Source: Phocoena phocoena
Taxonomy: Eukaryota > Chordata > Mammalia > Artiodactyla > Phocoenidae
DNA length: 64,000 nt
Assembly: GCF_963924675.1 (NCBI RefSeq)
Contig: NC_089221.1
Location: 137,062,263-137,126,262, forward strand
Direction: 5' to 3'
Of the stretch, positions 33,547-43,628 are shown one piece after another. The first letter of the stretch is position 1. Every line of letters begins with the position of its first letter. The position numbers were made by a program, and so were the translations under genes. The notes under the pieces were generated by a model. That model searched no databases. It had not been told where the DNA came from and worked only from the letters and a program-made list of their open reading frames with translations.

Positions 33547-34168
33547 CTATAATTCAAAAAGAGTCATGTATCACAATGTTCATTGCAGCACTATTTACGA
33601 TAGCCAGGACATGGAAGCAACCTAAGTGTCCATCGACAGATGAATAGATAAAGAATATGTGGCACATATATACAATGGAATATTACTCAGCCATAAAAAG
33701 AAACGAAATTGAGTTGTTTGTAGTGAGGTGGATGGGCCTAGAGTCTGTCATACAGAGTGAAGTAAGTCAGAAAGAGAAAAACAAATACTGTGTGCTAACA
33801 CATATATATGGAATCTTAAAAAAAATGGTTCTAATGAACCTAGGGGCAGGACAGGAATAAAGATGCAGATGTAGAGAATGGACTTGAGGACACGGGGAGG
33901 GGGAAGGGTAAGCTGCAACAAGTGAGAGAGTAGCATTTACATATATACACTACCAAATGTAAAACAGATAGCTAGTGGGAAGCAGCTGCATAGCACAGGG
34001 AGATCAGCTCAGTGCTTTGTGACCACCTAGAGGGGTGGGATAAGGAGGGTGGGAGGGAGATGCAAGAGGGAGGGGATATGGGGATATATGCATACATATA
34101 GCTGATTACTTTGTTATACAGCAGAAACTAACACAACATTGTAAAGCAGTTATACTCCAATGAAGATG
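33547..34168 (+). mobile_element. 5'-truncated L1 3' fragment abutting L1-D
   Basis: A younger L1 3' end. It holds the last part of ORF2 ([20 protein letters not shown] near 33660), a 3' UTR with AGCAGCTGCATAGCACAGGGAGATCAGCTC, and CCAATGAAGATGT before an A/G-rich tail. A 12-bp TSD candidate (AAAGAAAGAAAC) lies at 33535-33546 and 34256-34267, though its low complexity weakens it. Confidence 0.85.
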
Positions 34169-34268
34169 TAAAAAGAAAGGAAGGAAGGAAGGAGGGAGGG
34201 AAGGAAGGAAGAAAAAGAAAGAAAGGAAAGAAGGAAAGAAAGAAAGAAGAAAAGAAAAGAAAGAAACA
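34169..34268 (+). repeat. GGAA/GAAA-rich microsatellite from an L1 poly-A tail
   Basis: About 100 bp of GGAA, GGGA and GAAA units directly after the L1 tail. It probably evolved from the poly-A tract. Confidence 0.85.
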
Positions 34269-34542
34269 AGTTATGCTGATGTCTGTGGTCCTACCAAGTG
34301 TGTTTGGCTGCTTTTGTATCACCCATAAGAACCACTGAAGGATGGCCCCTCTTGACCCCTGTCACCACCACAACCCCTCAAGTTCACTGGTTTCCTGTGA
34401 ACACAGAAAGCAAGGGAAAAGAGAAGAGAGAGGAGACTGACTCCTGAGATAGTCATAAGGCATAAGAACAGAAAGAATTATGCCCCCTAGATTTCTAGAT
34501 TTTAGAAGCCACTGGATCACAGAACCTGATCCCCAGAAGGAC

Positions 34543-34576
34543 TGTGTGTGTGTGTGTGTGTGTATGTGTGTGTGTG
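34543..34576 (+). repeat. (TG)n microsatellite
   Basis: A TG run interrupted by one TA. Confidence 0.9.
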
Positions 34577-34764
34577 GAGGGGGGTGAGAGAGTGTGACAA
34601 CTGAAACTGATAAGCATCTACTTCTCAGTCATACTCAGCAAATTATATATACTCTGACTTACGTTTGTAACCTAGTGGCTAAATCAAGAATACAGACATT
34701 AGGAGCTATTAGCACATTAAACATATGTTTATAGATTCCAACAAGGTGATTTTTAAATGTTTTA

Positions 34765-34890
34765 ATTTTGAATTACTAATTATTGACCTTTGCAAGATGC
34801 CAGTCACTGTCTAAGGACTTTACTTGTATTATCTCATTTAATCTTTAAAACATTCTGTGAAGTTACCCTGACAGTATTGACTGCTTGTTT
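34765..34890 (-). repeat. MIR SINE fragment
   Basis: Reverse-complement MIR: GCAAGATGCCAGTCACTGTCTAAGGACTTTACTTGTATTATCTCATTTAATCTTTAAAAC. Confidence 0.6.
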
Positions 34891-35414
34891 TGCTTGGGAG
34901 TTTTCTCACTATCTGATGCTAGTACCAATGAATAGAAGCTAAGGTAGAGATTTGGGAGGGGAATCATTCAGAGGACAGATGTGAGCTACTTACTTTAGTA
35001 TAGGAAGGCAAATAGATTTTAGCCCAAGTGCCAGCTACAGTTGAACACTGGTGGTAACGAAGAGGGTTGGGTTGAGAAAGATTCTGAGATTAAATCTGAG
35101 TTTAGTCGGAAAGAGTAACATGATTGACAGGTAATGCCTGTCATGAGTACTAGAAGAAGTGTCACTACATGTGATAAGTATTTGCCATCCCTACTGAAGG
35201 ACTCCTACTATGCCCATACACATGCTCTTCACAACTCTAATGAGTGTCATTCATATAGATTTTGATATAAATGGAACCCCCTGGAATTGTGCAGTCCATA
35301 ACCTGCACTAATGTACTCAGCAGCCCTGCTGCTATGATCCCTCATGGAAATGAAAACTGAGGTAGAAGATGATGACCTGAGCTGTAGCGATGGGTCCTTA
35401 AAGAGTAGGTGCTT
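34891..35414. other. Unassigned DNA
   Basis: No gene or known repeat recognised. Confidence 0.35.
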
Positions 35415-35585
35415 TAGTGCGAAGAGCTCCAAATGGGGAAGTAAAGAGCCCTTGGCCCTGCTCTTAATTTGTTGAGTGTCCTGGGGCAATCTCTTTGACT
35501 TTTCTGGGCATCAGTTTTATAACTTATGAAATGAGCTGTTAGACCACAGGATCCCCAAAATCCCTACCAACTGTGTATGTGGTAA
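35415..35585 (+). repeat. MIR SINE fragment
   Basis: Plus MIR-like order: CTTGGCCCTGCTCTTAATTTGTTGAGTGTCCTGGGGCAATCTCTTTGACTTTTCTGGGCATCAGTTTTATAACTTATGAAATGAG. Confidence 0.5.
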
Positions 35586-35599
35586 ACTTTGTTGTTCAC

Positions 35600-36085
35600 C
35601 TTTGTTGGTCTCCTCCCCCTCTGTGATGTCATAGCCCAATTTGGGGGTAAGGGGAGCTGCCTTCCCCACTCTCAGCTTTTAAGCTTTATGCTAGTCATGA
35701 GCATATAACTAAGCTAAACCAAGCAAGGCATCTCATCCACCTTCTAACCCCCAGCCACAGTGACTGGTTCAGAGTTCGATCTAAACAGAGCCAATGAGAC
35801 TCAAGTCCAGGGATTTGAAGTGGGCTTTATCTTTCCTACTAGATATGAATAGAAGGATGTAGCCTCAGGAAGTGTTGGCAGTTAAGTTGGTTGAGCATGA
35901 ACGGAAACGCTGTCTTAAAACAGAGCCCTTACCAAAACCACAAAATCAAAACAGAGAAATTGTATTCTGGTTGGACTGTATGAGCCCTGTACCAATCTTC
36001 TCCTGAAGCCAGACATTCTCTGATGTGAACCAACAAATTCCTTTTGCTTAAGCAGTCATGGAACTTTAAAAGTATCCTAACTGAA
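35600..36085 (+). repeat. Candidate degenerate LTR
   Basis: It ends with GTGAACCAACAAATTCCTTTTGCTTAAGCAG ... TATCCTAACTGA, close to the terminal signature of an old mammalian LTR. An upstream CAGAGCCAATGAGAC block resembles its promoter region. No retroviral genes are adjacent. Family not assigned. Confidence 0.35.
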
Positions 36086-36642
36086 AATGTATGAATTCAT
36101 GAATCTAAAGAGTGAATTTTACACCCTCTAACTCTGGCCAATACTGGTCTTGGTATCACTGACAGGAGCCCAGCAGAAATGGGAGGTCTTCATGATGCTC
36201 TGAGATGCTCATCACGATGAGCACTCCAGATTCCATTCGAGTGGTTCTCCCACACACGTCGTACATACACAGTGGGCCTGGGGAAATGCAACAGGTGTAT
36301 TACTATGCTTACTAAGATGTCCACTTCCAAATGAGTGCTGTCAGCCAAGCAGTCACCTAGGGAGTCAGGCTATGGATTTTTTTAATATCACAAATACATC
36401 CAGTCCTCTTTTCCAAAGGTCTACAGATCCAGTTTGCAGAACCCCCAATGAGAACCCCTAGATCAAAATTAAAACAGTCCTTTACTGCCCACTCATTAGG
36501 TGGAAGGGGCTATAACAAACACTGAAAGATGGCAACAACAACAACAGCAAAGTCCAGAACCTCAAAGCATTTATAATTTAGAAGGAAAAAATGAGGCAGA
36601 TGTCCAGTCTATTCAAACATTACACTCTGACTGGCTCTTAAA
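36086..36642. other. Unassigned DNA
   Basis: No gene or repeat recognised. A short CAA-rich run is near 36531-36547. Confidence 0.35.
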
Positions 36643-36653
36643 AATAATTTTCA

Positions 36654-36870
36654 GGGCTTCCCTGGTGGTGCAGTGGTTGAGAGTCCGCCTGCCAATGCAG
36701 GGGACAAGGGTTCGTGCCCCAGTCCGGGAAGATCCCACATACCGCGGAGCGGCTGGGCCTGTGAGCCATGGCCGCTGAGCCTGTGCGTCCGGAGCCTGTG
36801 CTCTGCAACAGGAGAGGCCTCAATAGTGAGAGGCCCCGTACCATAAAAAATAAAATAAAATAAAAATAAT
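36654..36870 (+). mobile_element. CHR-type SINE (short form)
   Basis: Plus-strand SINE starting GGGCTTCCCTGGTGGTGCAG, with an A-box-like GTGGTGCAGTGG and a B-box-like GGTTCGTGCCC, and ending in an A/TAAA-rich tail. An 11-bp TSD (AATAATTTTCA) is at 36643-36653 and 36871-36881. Confidence 0.93.
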
Positions 36871-36989
36871 AATAATTTTCAAATGTTAAGTGGTTTTCTA
36901 GGCAAACCCTCAGGCTCTTCTTTCCTCCATCCCATTCTGGATCTTTATGTGCTCTGCAGTGAATACCTATGAGGCACCTTCTTGCTAAG

Positions 36990-37490
36990 AACTGTCCCTC
37001 TCTCATCTATATGGTCACCATGGATACCTTCCCAGAAGAATGTGACCCCCTTTCCCTGGCCAGTGTTGATGGTCCAGGGCTAGTCACCTACCAAAGCTTA
37101 GCCACAGCCGATTGGTCCAGCTGTAAGCCCCTGATCCTCAGATTTACCTGAGCCCTTCTGTGGGAGTTTTGGAACAAGACTGATATAAAGGAGCCAGGCT
37201 TTTTCTGGCTGCCCACATGCTGAGATGTAAAAATTAGAGCTTTTTGTGGTCTTGTTTCTCATCTTGTGGATCACAGAAAGAGGGTTTCATCCTGTGGAAA
37301 GAAACAAAGGTGAAATATGGTATGTGAGGAGTTATCCAAAGGGTCTTGAACACTTGGGTCCAGTTGCTACTGAAGCCCAGATACATGCCAGGTTTTGAAT
37401 TGCTTATTATACCCCACTAACACAATAAAGTCCTGTTTTTGCTTAAGTTACTTGGAGCTAGTTTTCTCGAACCAAGTGTCCTTACAAGCA
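36990..37490 (+). repeat. Possible LTR-like repeat
   Basis: A TATAAA motif (GATATAAAGGAGCC near 37182) and a later AATAAAGTCCTGTTTTTGCTTAAG (near 37423) have the spacing and look of LTR promoter and polyadenylation signals. The rest is unassigned. The call is tentative. Confidence 0.25.
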
Positions 37491-38106
37491 CATGGTCATC
37501 TGATAGGTCTTACGTCTCTGGTTCCAATTTAAGTCCACCCAGCCAGATTTGGTCACGCCCTCATTCCTGAATTTGGACCTTCATGGTTGTGAGCATTGAG
37601 CTCCCTTCAACTTGATGTCTTTTGTTCTCTGTTGGGGCTTCCCCACCCTCATCCCAGCCTGCAAAACTGCATCTTGATTCTCCTGTGAAGGGAGGGGAAT
37701 AGGACAATCCCCAGAAACTGTGACACTTGGGGGCAGGTGTGGACTGTGCTGGTGCCGTGTCCACAGTGCTGTGGAAGCGCTGAGGAAGGAGCAAGCAGAT
37801 CCGGCTGCAGTAGGGCCAGGGAGGTCCACAGGGACTTAGCTATAACCCTCAGAGGCTGGTAGGAATCTCATAGGTGGAAAGGACTGGAGGAAGGCAGCTT
37901 GGAAAGACTATTTCTAGCAGAAGGAACAAAATGGGCCAAAATGTTTGTGGGAAAATGGGTAAGTACAGCTTTAGTGGATCTCTAAGGAAAAAAGCCTTCC
38001 ATCTTGATTCCTACATTATTTAACATATTTGGCTCCAATTGACTTTGCCCTTTCAAAATAATTTTTTGGGGGAGAGGGAGGCAGTTGATTACATGTCTGT
38101 TATTTT
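37491..38106. other. Unassigned DNA
   Basis: No gene or repeat recognised between the LTR-like block and the SINE. Confidence 0.35.
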
Positions 38107-38121
38107 AAAAAGAAAAGAATA

Positions 38122-38322
38122 TGGGCTTCCCTGGTAGCGCAGTGGTTGAGAGTCCGCCTGCCGATGCAGGGAACACGGGTTCGTGCCCCGGTCCGGGAAG
38201 ATCCCACATGCCACGGAGCAGCTGGGTCCGTGAGCCATGGCCACTGAGCCTGTGCGTCCGGAGCCTGTGCTCCACAACGGGAGAGGCCACAACAGTGAGA
38301 GGCCCGCGTACCGCAAAAAAAA
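38122..38322 (+). mobile_element. CHR-type SINE (short form), well preserved
   Basis: About 200 bp, starting TGGGCTTCCCTGGTAGCGCAG and ending in a pure A run. The B-box-like GGTTCGTGCC is at 38178-38187. A 15-bp TSD (AAAAAGAAAAGAATA) is at 38107-38121 and 38323-38337. It looks like the youngest SINE in the window because of its intact body, clean tail and exact TSD. Confidence 0.95.
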
Positions 38323-38666
38323 AAAAAGAAAAGAATACCTTCAGAAAATATGGAAAATTTTGAAATCATCTATAATCTCTCCACCTACTCAGATATAATC
38401 TCAGCTAATGTATTTGCCTATATGCTTATTACCTCTTTTTAAAGCATTTATATATTATAAAAGTAGATTTGAGCTATTTATATCGTTTGGCATCCTGGTT
38501 TTTTTCACTTTCAATATTTTATGAGAAGAATGTCTTTAAATATATACAACATCATGATTTTACATCGTCATTAAATGGCTGCGTGGCAATCTCTGTGTGG
38601 ATGTACAGTAATGTCTTAAGCAGTTCCCTTGTGGCAAACATTTAGGCTGCTTCCAGTCAGGTTACA

Positions 38667-38668
<2 letters not shown>

Positions 38669-38698
<30 letters not shown>
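38669..38698 (+). repeat. (TG)n microsatellite
   Basis: About 15 uninterrupted TG units within L1-G. Confidence 0.95.
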
Positions 38699-39184
38699 AC
38701 TTTGCTTTTATATCAAAACTGTGATGACAGATCTTTATGCATTTGTTTGCTTGTTTTATTGAGGTAAATTCCAAAAAGGAGGATTGCTATGTTAAAGAGC
38801 TTTCATATTTTCAAGTCCTTTGACATACTGTCAAATGCCCTTTAACAATGTGCCAATTTGCATGCCCACCATCGCTGTATGAAACAATCAATTTTTCCTC
38901 ACCCTTTTCAGACCTTTTAGACTCAGTTTTATTCTTTTCTATCTGCCCAGTAGGTAAAAACCAGATATAATTGTTATGCGATTTGTCTTTCTTTTACAAG
39001 TTTGTATATGATTATTGATCATCCATGTATTTTATTTAAGATTTATCCATTCATGTCCTTTTCACATTTTTATTTGGATGTTATTCATCTTTTTGTAATT
39101 GATCAAAAGGATTTCTTAAATATCCAATATTAGTTATCTATTATTTGAATAAGTTGAATGTGTATTTTGAATATGTCCTTTGTG

Positions 39185-39335
39185 GGGTGGTTTTGGTTTT
39201 TTTTGTGTGTGTGTGTGGCTGCACCACGTGGCATGCAGGATGTGGGATCTTAGTTCCCCGACCAGGGATCCAACCCGCACCCCACTGCAGTGGAAGCACG
39301 GAGTCTTAACCCCTAGACCGCCAGGGAAGTCCCTA
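39185..39335 (-). mobile_element. tRNA-derived SINE (related short family) in L1-G
   Basis: Minus-strand SINE: GGCTGCACCACGTGGCATGC, GGGATCTTAGTTCCCCGACCAGGGATC and the head GACCGCCAGGGAAGTCC at the right. The 9-bp TSD TCCTTTGTG is at 39176-39184 and 39336-39344. This subtype (CTGCACCACGTGGCATG...) differs from the CGGGCC-type copies. Confidence 0.88.
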
Positions 39336-39417
39336 TCCTTTGTGTTTTAACTTCATCGTGTGGGAGGTTTTGCCACATAAGTTTTACATTTTCATTTATA
39401 GACATACTCTTTCTTTT

Positions 39418-39466
39418 TTTTTTTAACATCTTTATTGGAGTATAATTGCTTTACAATGGTGCGTTT
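39418..39466 (-). mobile_element. Ultra-short L1 tail (49 bp) in L1-G
   Basis: Poly T plus AACATCTTTATTGGAGTATAATTGC and TTTACAATGGTGCG, the last 41 or so bases of an L1 in reverse. A perfect 14-bp TSD (ATACTCTTTCTTTT) is at 39404-39417 and 39467-39480. Confidence 0.92.
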
Positions 39467-40215
39467 ATACTCTTTCTTTTATGGTTTCTGATGTTAAATG
39501 CTATTGCTAAAAAGAATTCTCTAACCCTAAGAAGCTAAAACTATGCACCTATGCTCTCTTTTAGTGTTTTTATGATTTAGATGGTCACATTTAACTCTCA
39601 AATTTGTGTGGAATTTGTATTTTATGTAAGGTGAGAAGTAAGGCTCTAACTTTATTTTTTTCCAAATATCCAAAATTGACACCATTTGTGAAGAACAGAA
39701 ATGTCACCTTTATCACATTTTAAATTTCATGTATAGTTGGATCTTTTTTCAGATGATCTCTTCTGTTCCAATGGTCTGCCAGCCTACCCTCTGCCAGTGT
39801 CATTATCCAGCATTTTAATCTAGTAGGGAAATTCCCTCCACATAGCCCTCCTTTTTAAAAAAAATTTTGGCTATTCTTAAGCACTTATTTTTCCAGAAGT
39901 ACTTTGGAGTCATTTTGTTAAGTTCCTTCCAAATCCCACTGATATTTCAGATGAAATTACTTAAATAACTAGATTAAACTGTGGGGCATTGACATCTTTA
40001 CAGTACTTCCAGAAGCACAGTACATCTTTCCATTTGTTCACGTCCTCTTTCACGCTCCTCACTAAAGTTTTGTCATTTTCTCCATTTGGGTCTTATACAT
40101 TTCTTGCTAAAGTTATTCCTGGGTATTACATATTTGTTTGCTATTGTGAGTGAGTGAAATCTCTTTTGTATTATATTTTATAGAAAGTTCATGCTGGTAT
40201 ATAGCAAGCCATTGA

Positions 40216-40285
40216 GATATATATAGGTATAGATAGAGATGGAGATAGAGATGGAGGTAGAGGTAGAGACTGAGATAGATATTAT
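40216..40285 (+). repeat. Degenerate GATA/GAGATA tandem repeat
   Basis: Runs of GATAGAGATGGAGATAGAGATGGAG and related units, with interruptions. Confidence 0.8.
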
Positions 40286-41149
40286 TGAACCTGTCTGGTG
40301 CAGGAGGAGTCATGGAACAACTCTCAGGAAGAAGAAGAGAGAGAAATGTCCTGACTTCTCCTGTTTCTCTCCTTCCCACCATGTCCACCACTGACCAAAC
40401 CCAGCTAGAAGCCAGATGACAAGGGAGTCTGGGAACTACAGCCTGGAGTGGGGACTTAGCCCCCAGCCATACAGAACAGCACAGGGGAAGTCATGGAAGG
40501 AATGTAGGACAGAGAGGCCACGGACCAGTGCTAGATGCCTTCATAAGACTATCGGTTGCTTCTAAAAATCTGCTCTCAAATAATGAATGTTTAACTCCAC
40601 CATGATGATCACAAGATGTGCATTGGTTCGAAAACAATATTGAAAGAAGAGAAAAATTAATTTTAATTGGATTATTGAAACAAGCTTATCGCCTCCTGAA
40701 GTGACCACTTTGAAGGGGAACACCTACATATGGAAGTATTGGTATTATTTTTAAATATGCACATTAATGTAGAAATATTCACTATGTAAAATACATGTGT
40801 TACTTTAACAAGCTCCCCAGGAGTGGAGAACAAAAATAGTTCACTCTCTGCAAGGACCCAGAAAGATCTTATTTTTCTCCCTCTGTCTCAGAACAGCGTG
40901 CTTGCCATCCTCAGAGGGAAAACTGAGGGGACTTATCAGCAGGTGCATCCCCTCCTGCCTCAAGCACCAGCCAAATAGGCCAAATAGAATCCCAGTAAGA
41001 ACAATACTTTACAAATAAATAAAACTTGCTAACTACCAGTATGAACTAATGAACCTGCTGTAAAATGTAATTTCAGTTCTGTATCATTTAACTTTCTTAA
41101 AATCAACCAGATGTTACCTTGAGGAAAATCCCAACATTTTTCTAAAAGT
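40286..41149. other. Unassigned DNA
   Basis: No gene or recognisable repeat in about 0.86 kb. Confidence 0.35.
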
Positions 41150-41234
41150 TTCTTGAGGGGTTTCTTGTTCATCTCCGCTGTCCTCAGCACCTAGTAAGTA
41201 GATGCTAAAAGAATGAAGTGAAGTGAAGTGAAGT
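41150..41234 (+). repeat. L2 scrap followed by (GAAGT)n
   Basis: TCAGCACCTAGTAAGTAGATGC resembles an L2 3' end. It leads into GAAGT repeats at about 41214-41234. Confidence 0.45.
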
Positions 41235-41344
41235 TGAACCTACTTAAGTACAAATGATTGACAGCTAACTCTCAGAGCCCTCCCACACTTTAACGTCCCT
41301 CCCTGGTAATGGTTCCCTATTCCACGTCTTAGCCCCTTGCTTAG

Positions 41345-41445
41345 TCAATAGCACTGTTGATGGCAGAGTCTGTGTTTTCTCCATGTTTGTGTTTCCCACA
41401 TGATCTAACCCAGCCTGGCACAAAGCTCAGCAAATGTTCATGTCA
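41345..41445 (+). repeat. L2 LINE fragment
   Basis: L2-like: GATGGCAGAGTCTGTGTTTTCTCC followed by CCCAGCCTGGCACAAAGCTCAGCAAATGTTCATG. Confidence 0.5.
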
Positions 41446-41720
41446 TCCATGAAGGAGCAGATGGAATAGGGCCTCAGTATCCCCATCTATATAAAATGGG
41501 AGCCTTTTTTTTTTTTATTCATGCTGGCCAGTTTATTTAGCCAATTCATTGACAAAACTAGATTTGTTGAAGAACATACTTAGGGAATTTCTTCTATCAT
41601 ATATTTTCCTAATATTTTTATAAGCTCTTTTTCATTATTGTTGGACTTCTCACCTAATAACCTATTTAGCACAAAGCTTCTGTATTGTATTTTATTATGT
41701 TCTTATACTTCATGGTAGTT

Positions 41721-41950
41721 TTATTTTTTTTTAACATCTTTATTGGAGTATAATTGCTTTACAATGGTGTGTTAGTTTCTGCTGTATAACAAACTGAATC
41801 AGCTATACCTATACATATATCCCCATATCCCTTCCCTCTTGTGTCTCCCTCCCACTCTCCCTATCCCACCCCTCTAGGCGGTCACAAAGCACCGAGCTGA
41901 TCTCCCTGTGCTATGCAGCTGCTTCCCACTAGCTATCTACCTTACGTTTG
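41721..41950 (-). mobile_element. 5'-truncated L1 tail
   Basis: T-rich start, then AACATCTTTATTGGAGTATAATTGC and the antisense 3' UTR (GGCGGTCACAAAGCACCGAGCTGATC) ending near CTTACGTTTG. No convincing TSD is visible. Frames that start inside it and read on to 42398 are chance. Confidence 0.88.
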
Positions 41951-42639
41951 CCTTTTTAACAGTCTGTGTGATGGAGCAATTCTCTTGGTGTTCTTGCTTT
42001 GGGGATGTAAGAAGTGGGTTTTCGTTCCTTCTGTGCCACCCACTTGTGTCTGTTCTCCTCCCGATGAGTCATCTGGGAGCCAGACACCATCGCTCTCAGA
42101 CAGAACATGTAAGGTACTTGCTCAGGAGCAGTGGGGCCATAAATCTGTACTGCGTCCCTGTGGTTACCTAGGGAACACTGGGGCCCAGCCAGGGAGGGGG
42201 CACTGCAGACAGAGAGGGCTCTGGCCAGTGCCCCAGCCTCTAGGCGACAGCCCGACAAGCACTTCTCACTCTAGTTTGGAACCAGTGTCCTGGCCTCTGC
42301 AGAAGGCAAGGGTGGCCCCCAGCCAAGAGGCTCTGAAATACACCATGATCCGCCTACCAGACATTCAGAGAGACAGAAGGGGTCAGTTACCAAAATGACT
42401 GTGACAGGAACTAGAGCAGCTGGAATCTGGTCCTGCACTTCATTCCTTCACCACTTACACAAGCAATCATAAGCAGATCCCCCTTCCACTCTCTGTGGAT
42501 GTGAAAAGTAAATAAAACAATATATTAAACTGCTTGGCTTAAGTCCTGATCCCACCAAACAATTAACAGAGGCAGTTGTAAATTTAGTTATTATGATCTG
42601 TACTGATAGCAGTAGTAGTAGATTATTCTCACGATAATC
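41951..42639. other. Unassigned GC-richer DNA
   Basis: No known repeat. A 161-codon frame (41913-42398) begins within the L1 tail and continues into this DNA. It lacks family features, and its start lies in repeat sequence, so I do not call a gene. Confidence 0.35.
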
Positions 42640-42725
42640 TCCCAAGTAGTATCCCACTTTAGAGATGAGGAAACTGGGTCAGAGAGGTAAAGTGACTTGC
42701 TCAAAGTCCTTTAAGAATCGAATAC
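42640..42725 (-). repeat. MIR SINE fragment
   Basis: Reverse-complement MIR: TAGAGATGAGGAAACTGGGTCAGAGAGGTAAAGTGACTTGCTCAAAG. Confidence 0.7.
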
Positions 42726-43077
42726 ACTGGTAACAGCCAGCTAGCTACTCTAATCTACTCTTACTAGATTATTCTAGTAAGTACTATGGGAGAGTGTGGG
42801 AAGGACAGACAATATCACTCAGCTCCATTCAGCTCCAGACCCAGACAGGTAGGCCCTCCCTGGAATACTTGCAGACCTTGCTCCAAACCTTACGTAGTCT
42901 CATCCTCAAATCCCATGAAAAAAGAGTCCCTGGGCCCTCACTGGCTCTGATTGGGTCGGATTGTCCACCCCTAGAGCCACAGGGGAGGGTCAGCCTGGGT
43001 CTGAGAGGTGGGGAGCTCAGCAGACAGCTGTGAGTGCAGAGGGATGTAGAATGGAGGCTAGGGGCCCAAGCAGCATG

Positions 43078-43080
<3 letters not shown>

Positions 43081-43114
<34 letters not shown>
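43081..43114 (+). repeat. (TG)n microsatellite
   Basis: 17 uninterrupted TG units. The preceding DNA from 42726 is unassigned. Confidence 0.95.
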
Positions 43115-43116
<2 letters not shown>

Positions 43117-43196
43117 GTCTGAAAAACATTTGCCAAAAATGTTTATAGAGATGCTGTCTCTGGATAGTGGAATAAAAAGTTGATTTCCCTTTTGTT

Positions 43197-43262
43197 GTTT
43201 TTTTTTTACATATAGAGAATACTTTTTTTTAAAGTATTATTGAGTATAATTGATTTATAATG
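43197..43262 (-). mobile_element. Ultra-short L1 tail with two poly-A tracts
   Basis: Read in reverse, an L1 3' end (AATCAATTATACTCAATAA) is followed by an A run, 15 bases of other sequence (GTATTCTCTATATGT) and a second A run. A 13-bp TSD (TTTCCCTTTTGTT) is at 43184-43196 and 43263-43275. The extra 15 bases look like a miniature 3' transduction. Confidence 0.8.
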
Positions 43263-43399
43263 TTTCCCTTTTGTTTTCTATACCTTTCCATAGCTTTACC
43301 ATAAGCACATACTTTGATAATTTTTTAAAAGCTATTTTCATTTGCTTAGTGGTTGAATAATACAAATAATATACAGTTATGTTAAGTATATTTATTTTT

Positions 43400-43550
43400 A
43401 AGAGTTTAGGGCTGGATATTTGAGGACTCAGTCCTGGTTCTGGCTCTGAGTGACCACCATCATGTCACTTGTCTGGCCTCCGTTTCAGCATCTCTGAGAT
43501 GAGGGAAGAGCCATACAACCTCTGTAGTCCCTTCCAGCTCTGATTCTCTC
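43400..43550 (+). repeat. MIR-like fragment
   Basis: Plus MIR order: CAGTCCTGGTTCTGGCTCTGAGTGACCACCATCATGTCACTTGTCTGGCCTCCGTTTCAGCATCTCTGAGATGAGG. Confidence 0.5.
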
Positions 43551-43628
43551 TCTTCTGTGTACACACATCAAGTAAAAAGGTGTGGATCAGCTGGGTCCTA
43601 GGAGACCTGCTTGAATGTGAAGAGAACA

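Larger units (their letters stand above)
38455..40205 (-). mobile_element. L1-G: ancient LINE-1 ORF2/3' fragment
   Basis: A heavily diverged minus-strand L1. Antisense hallmarks include TTTAGGCTGCTTCCAGTCAG, TTTTATTGAGGTAAATTCC and AAGTTATTCCTGGGTATTACATATTTG. These correspond to antisense ORF2 of an old mammalian L1M-type element. It is interrupted by a (TG)n run, a SINE and a tiny L1 tail, all later events. Boundaries are approximate. Confidence 0.6.

Noticed and set aside
36654..38322. tRNA genes
   Set aside because: The A/B-box-like motifs belong to tRNA-derived SINEs with poly-A tails and TSDs, not to folded tRNA genes.
40216..40285. CRISPR-like or other ordered repeat array
   Set aside because: It is a degenerate GATA-type microsatellite in mammalian DNA without spacers of regular length.
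41913..42398. 161-codon open frame
   Set aside because: It begins inside an L1 3' UTR tail and has no domain features. An open frame of this size is expected by chance in GC-richer DNA.
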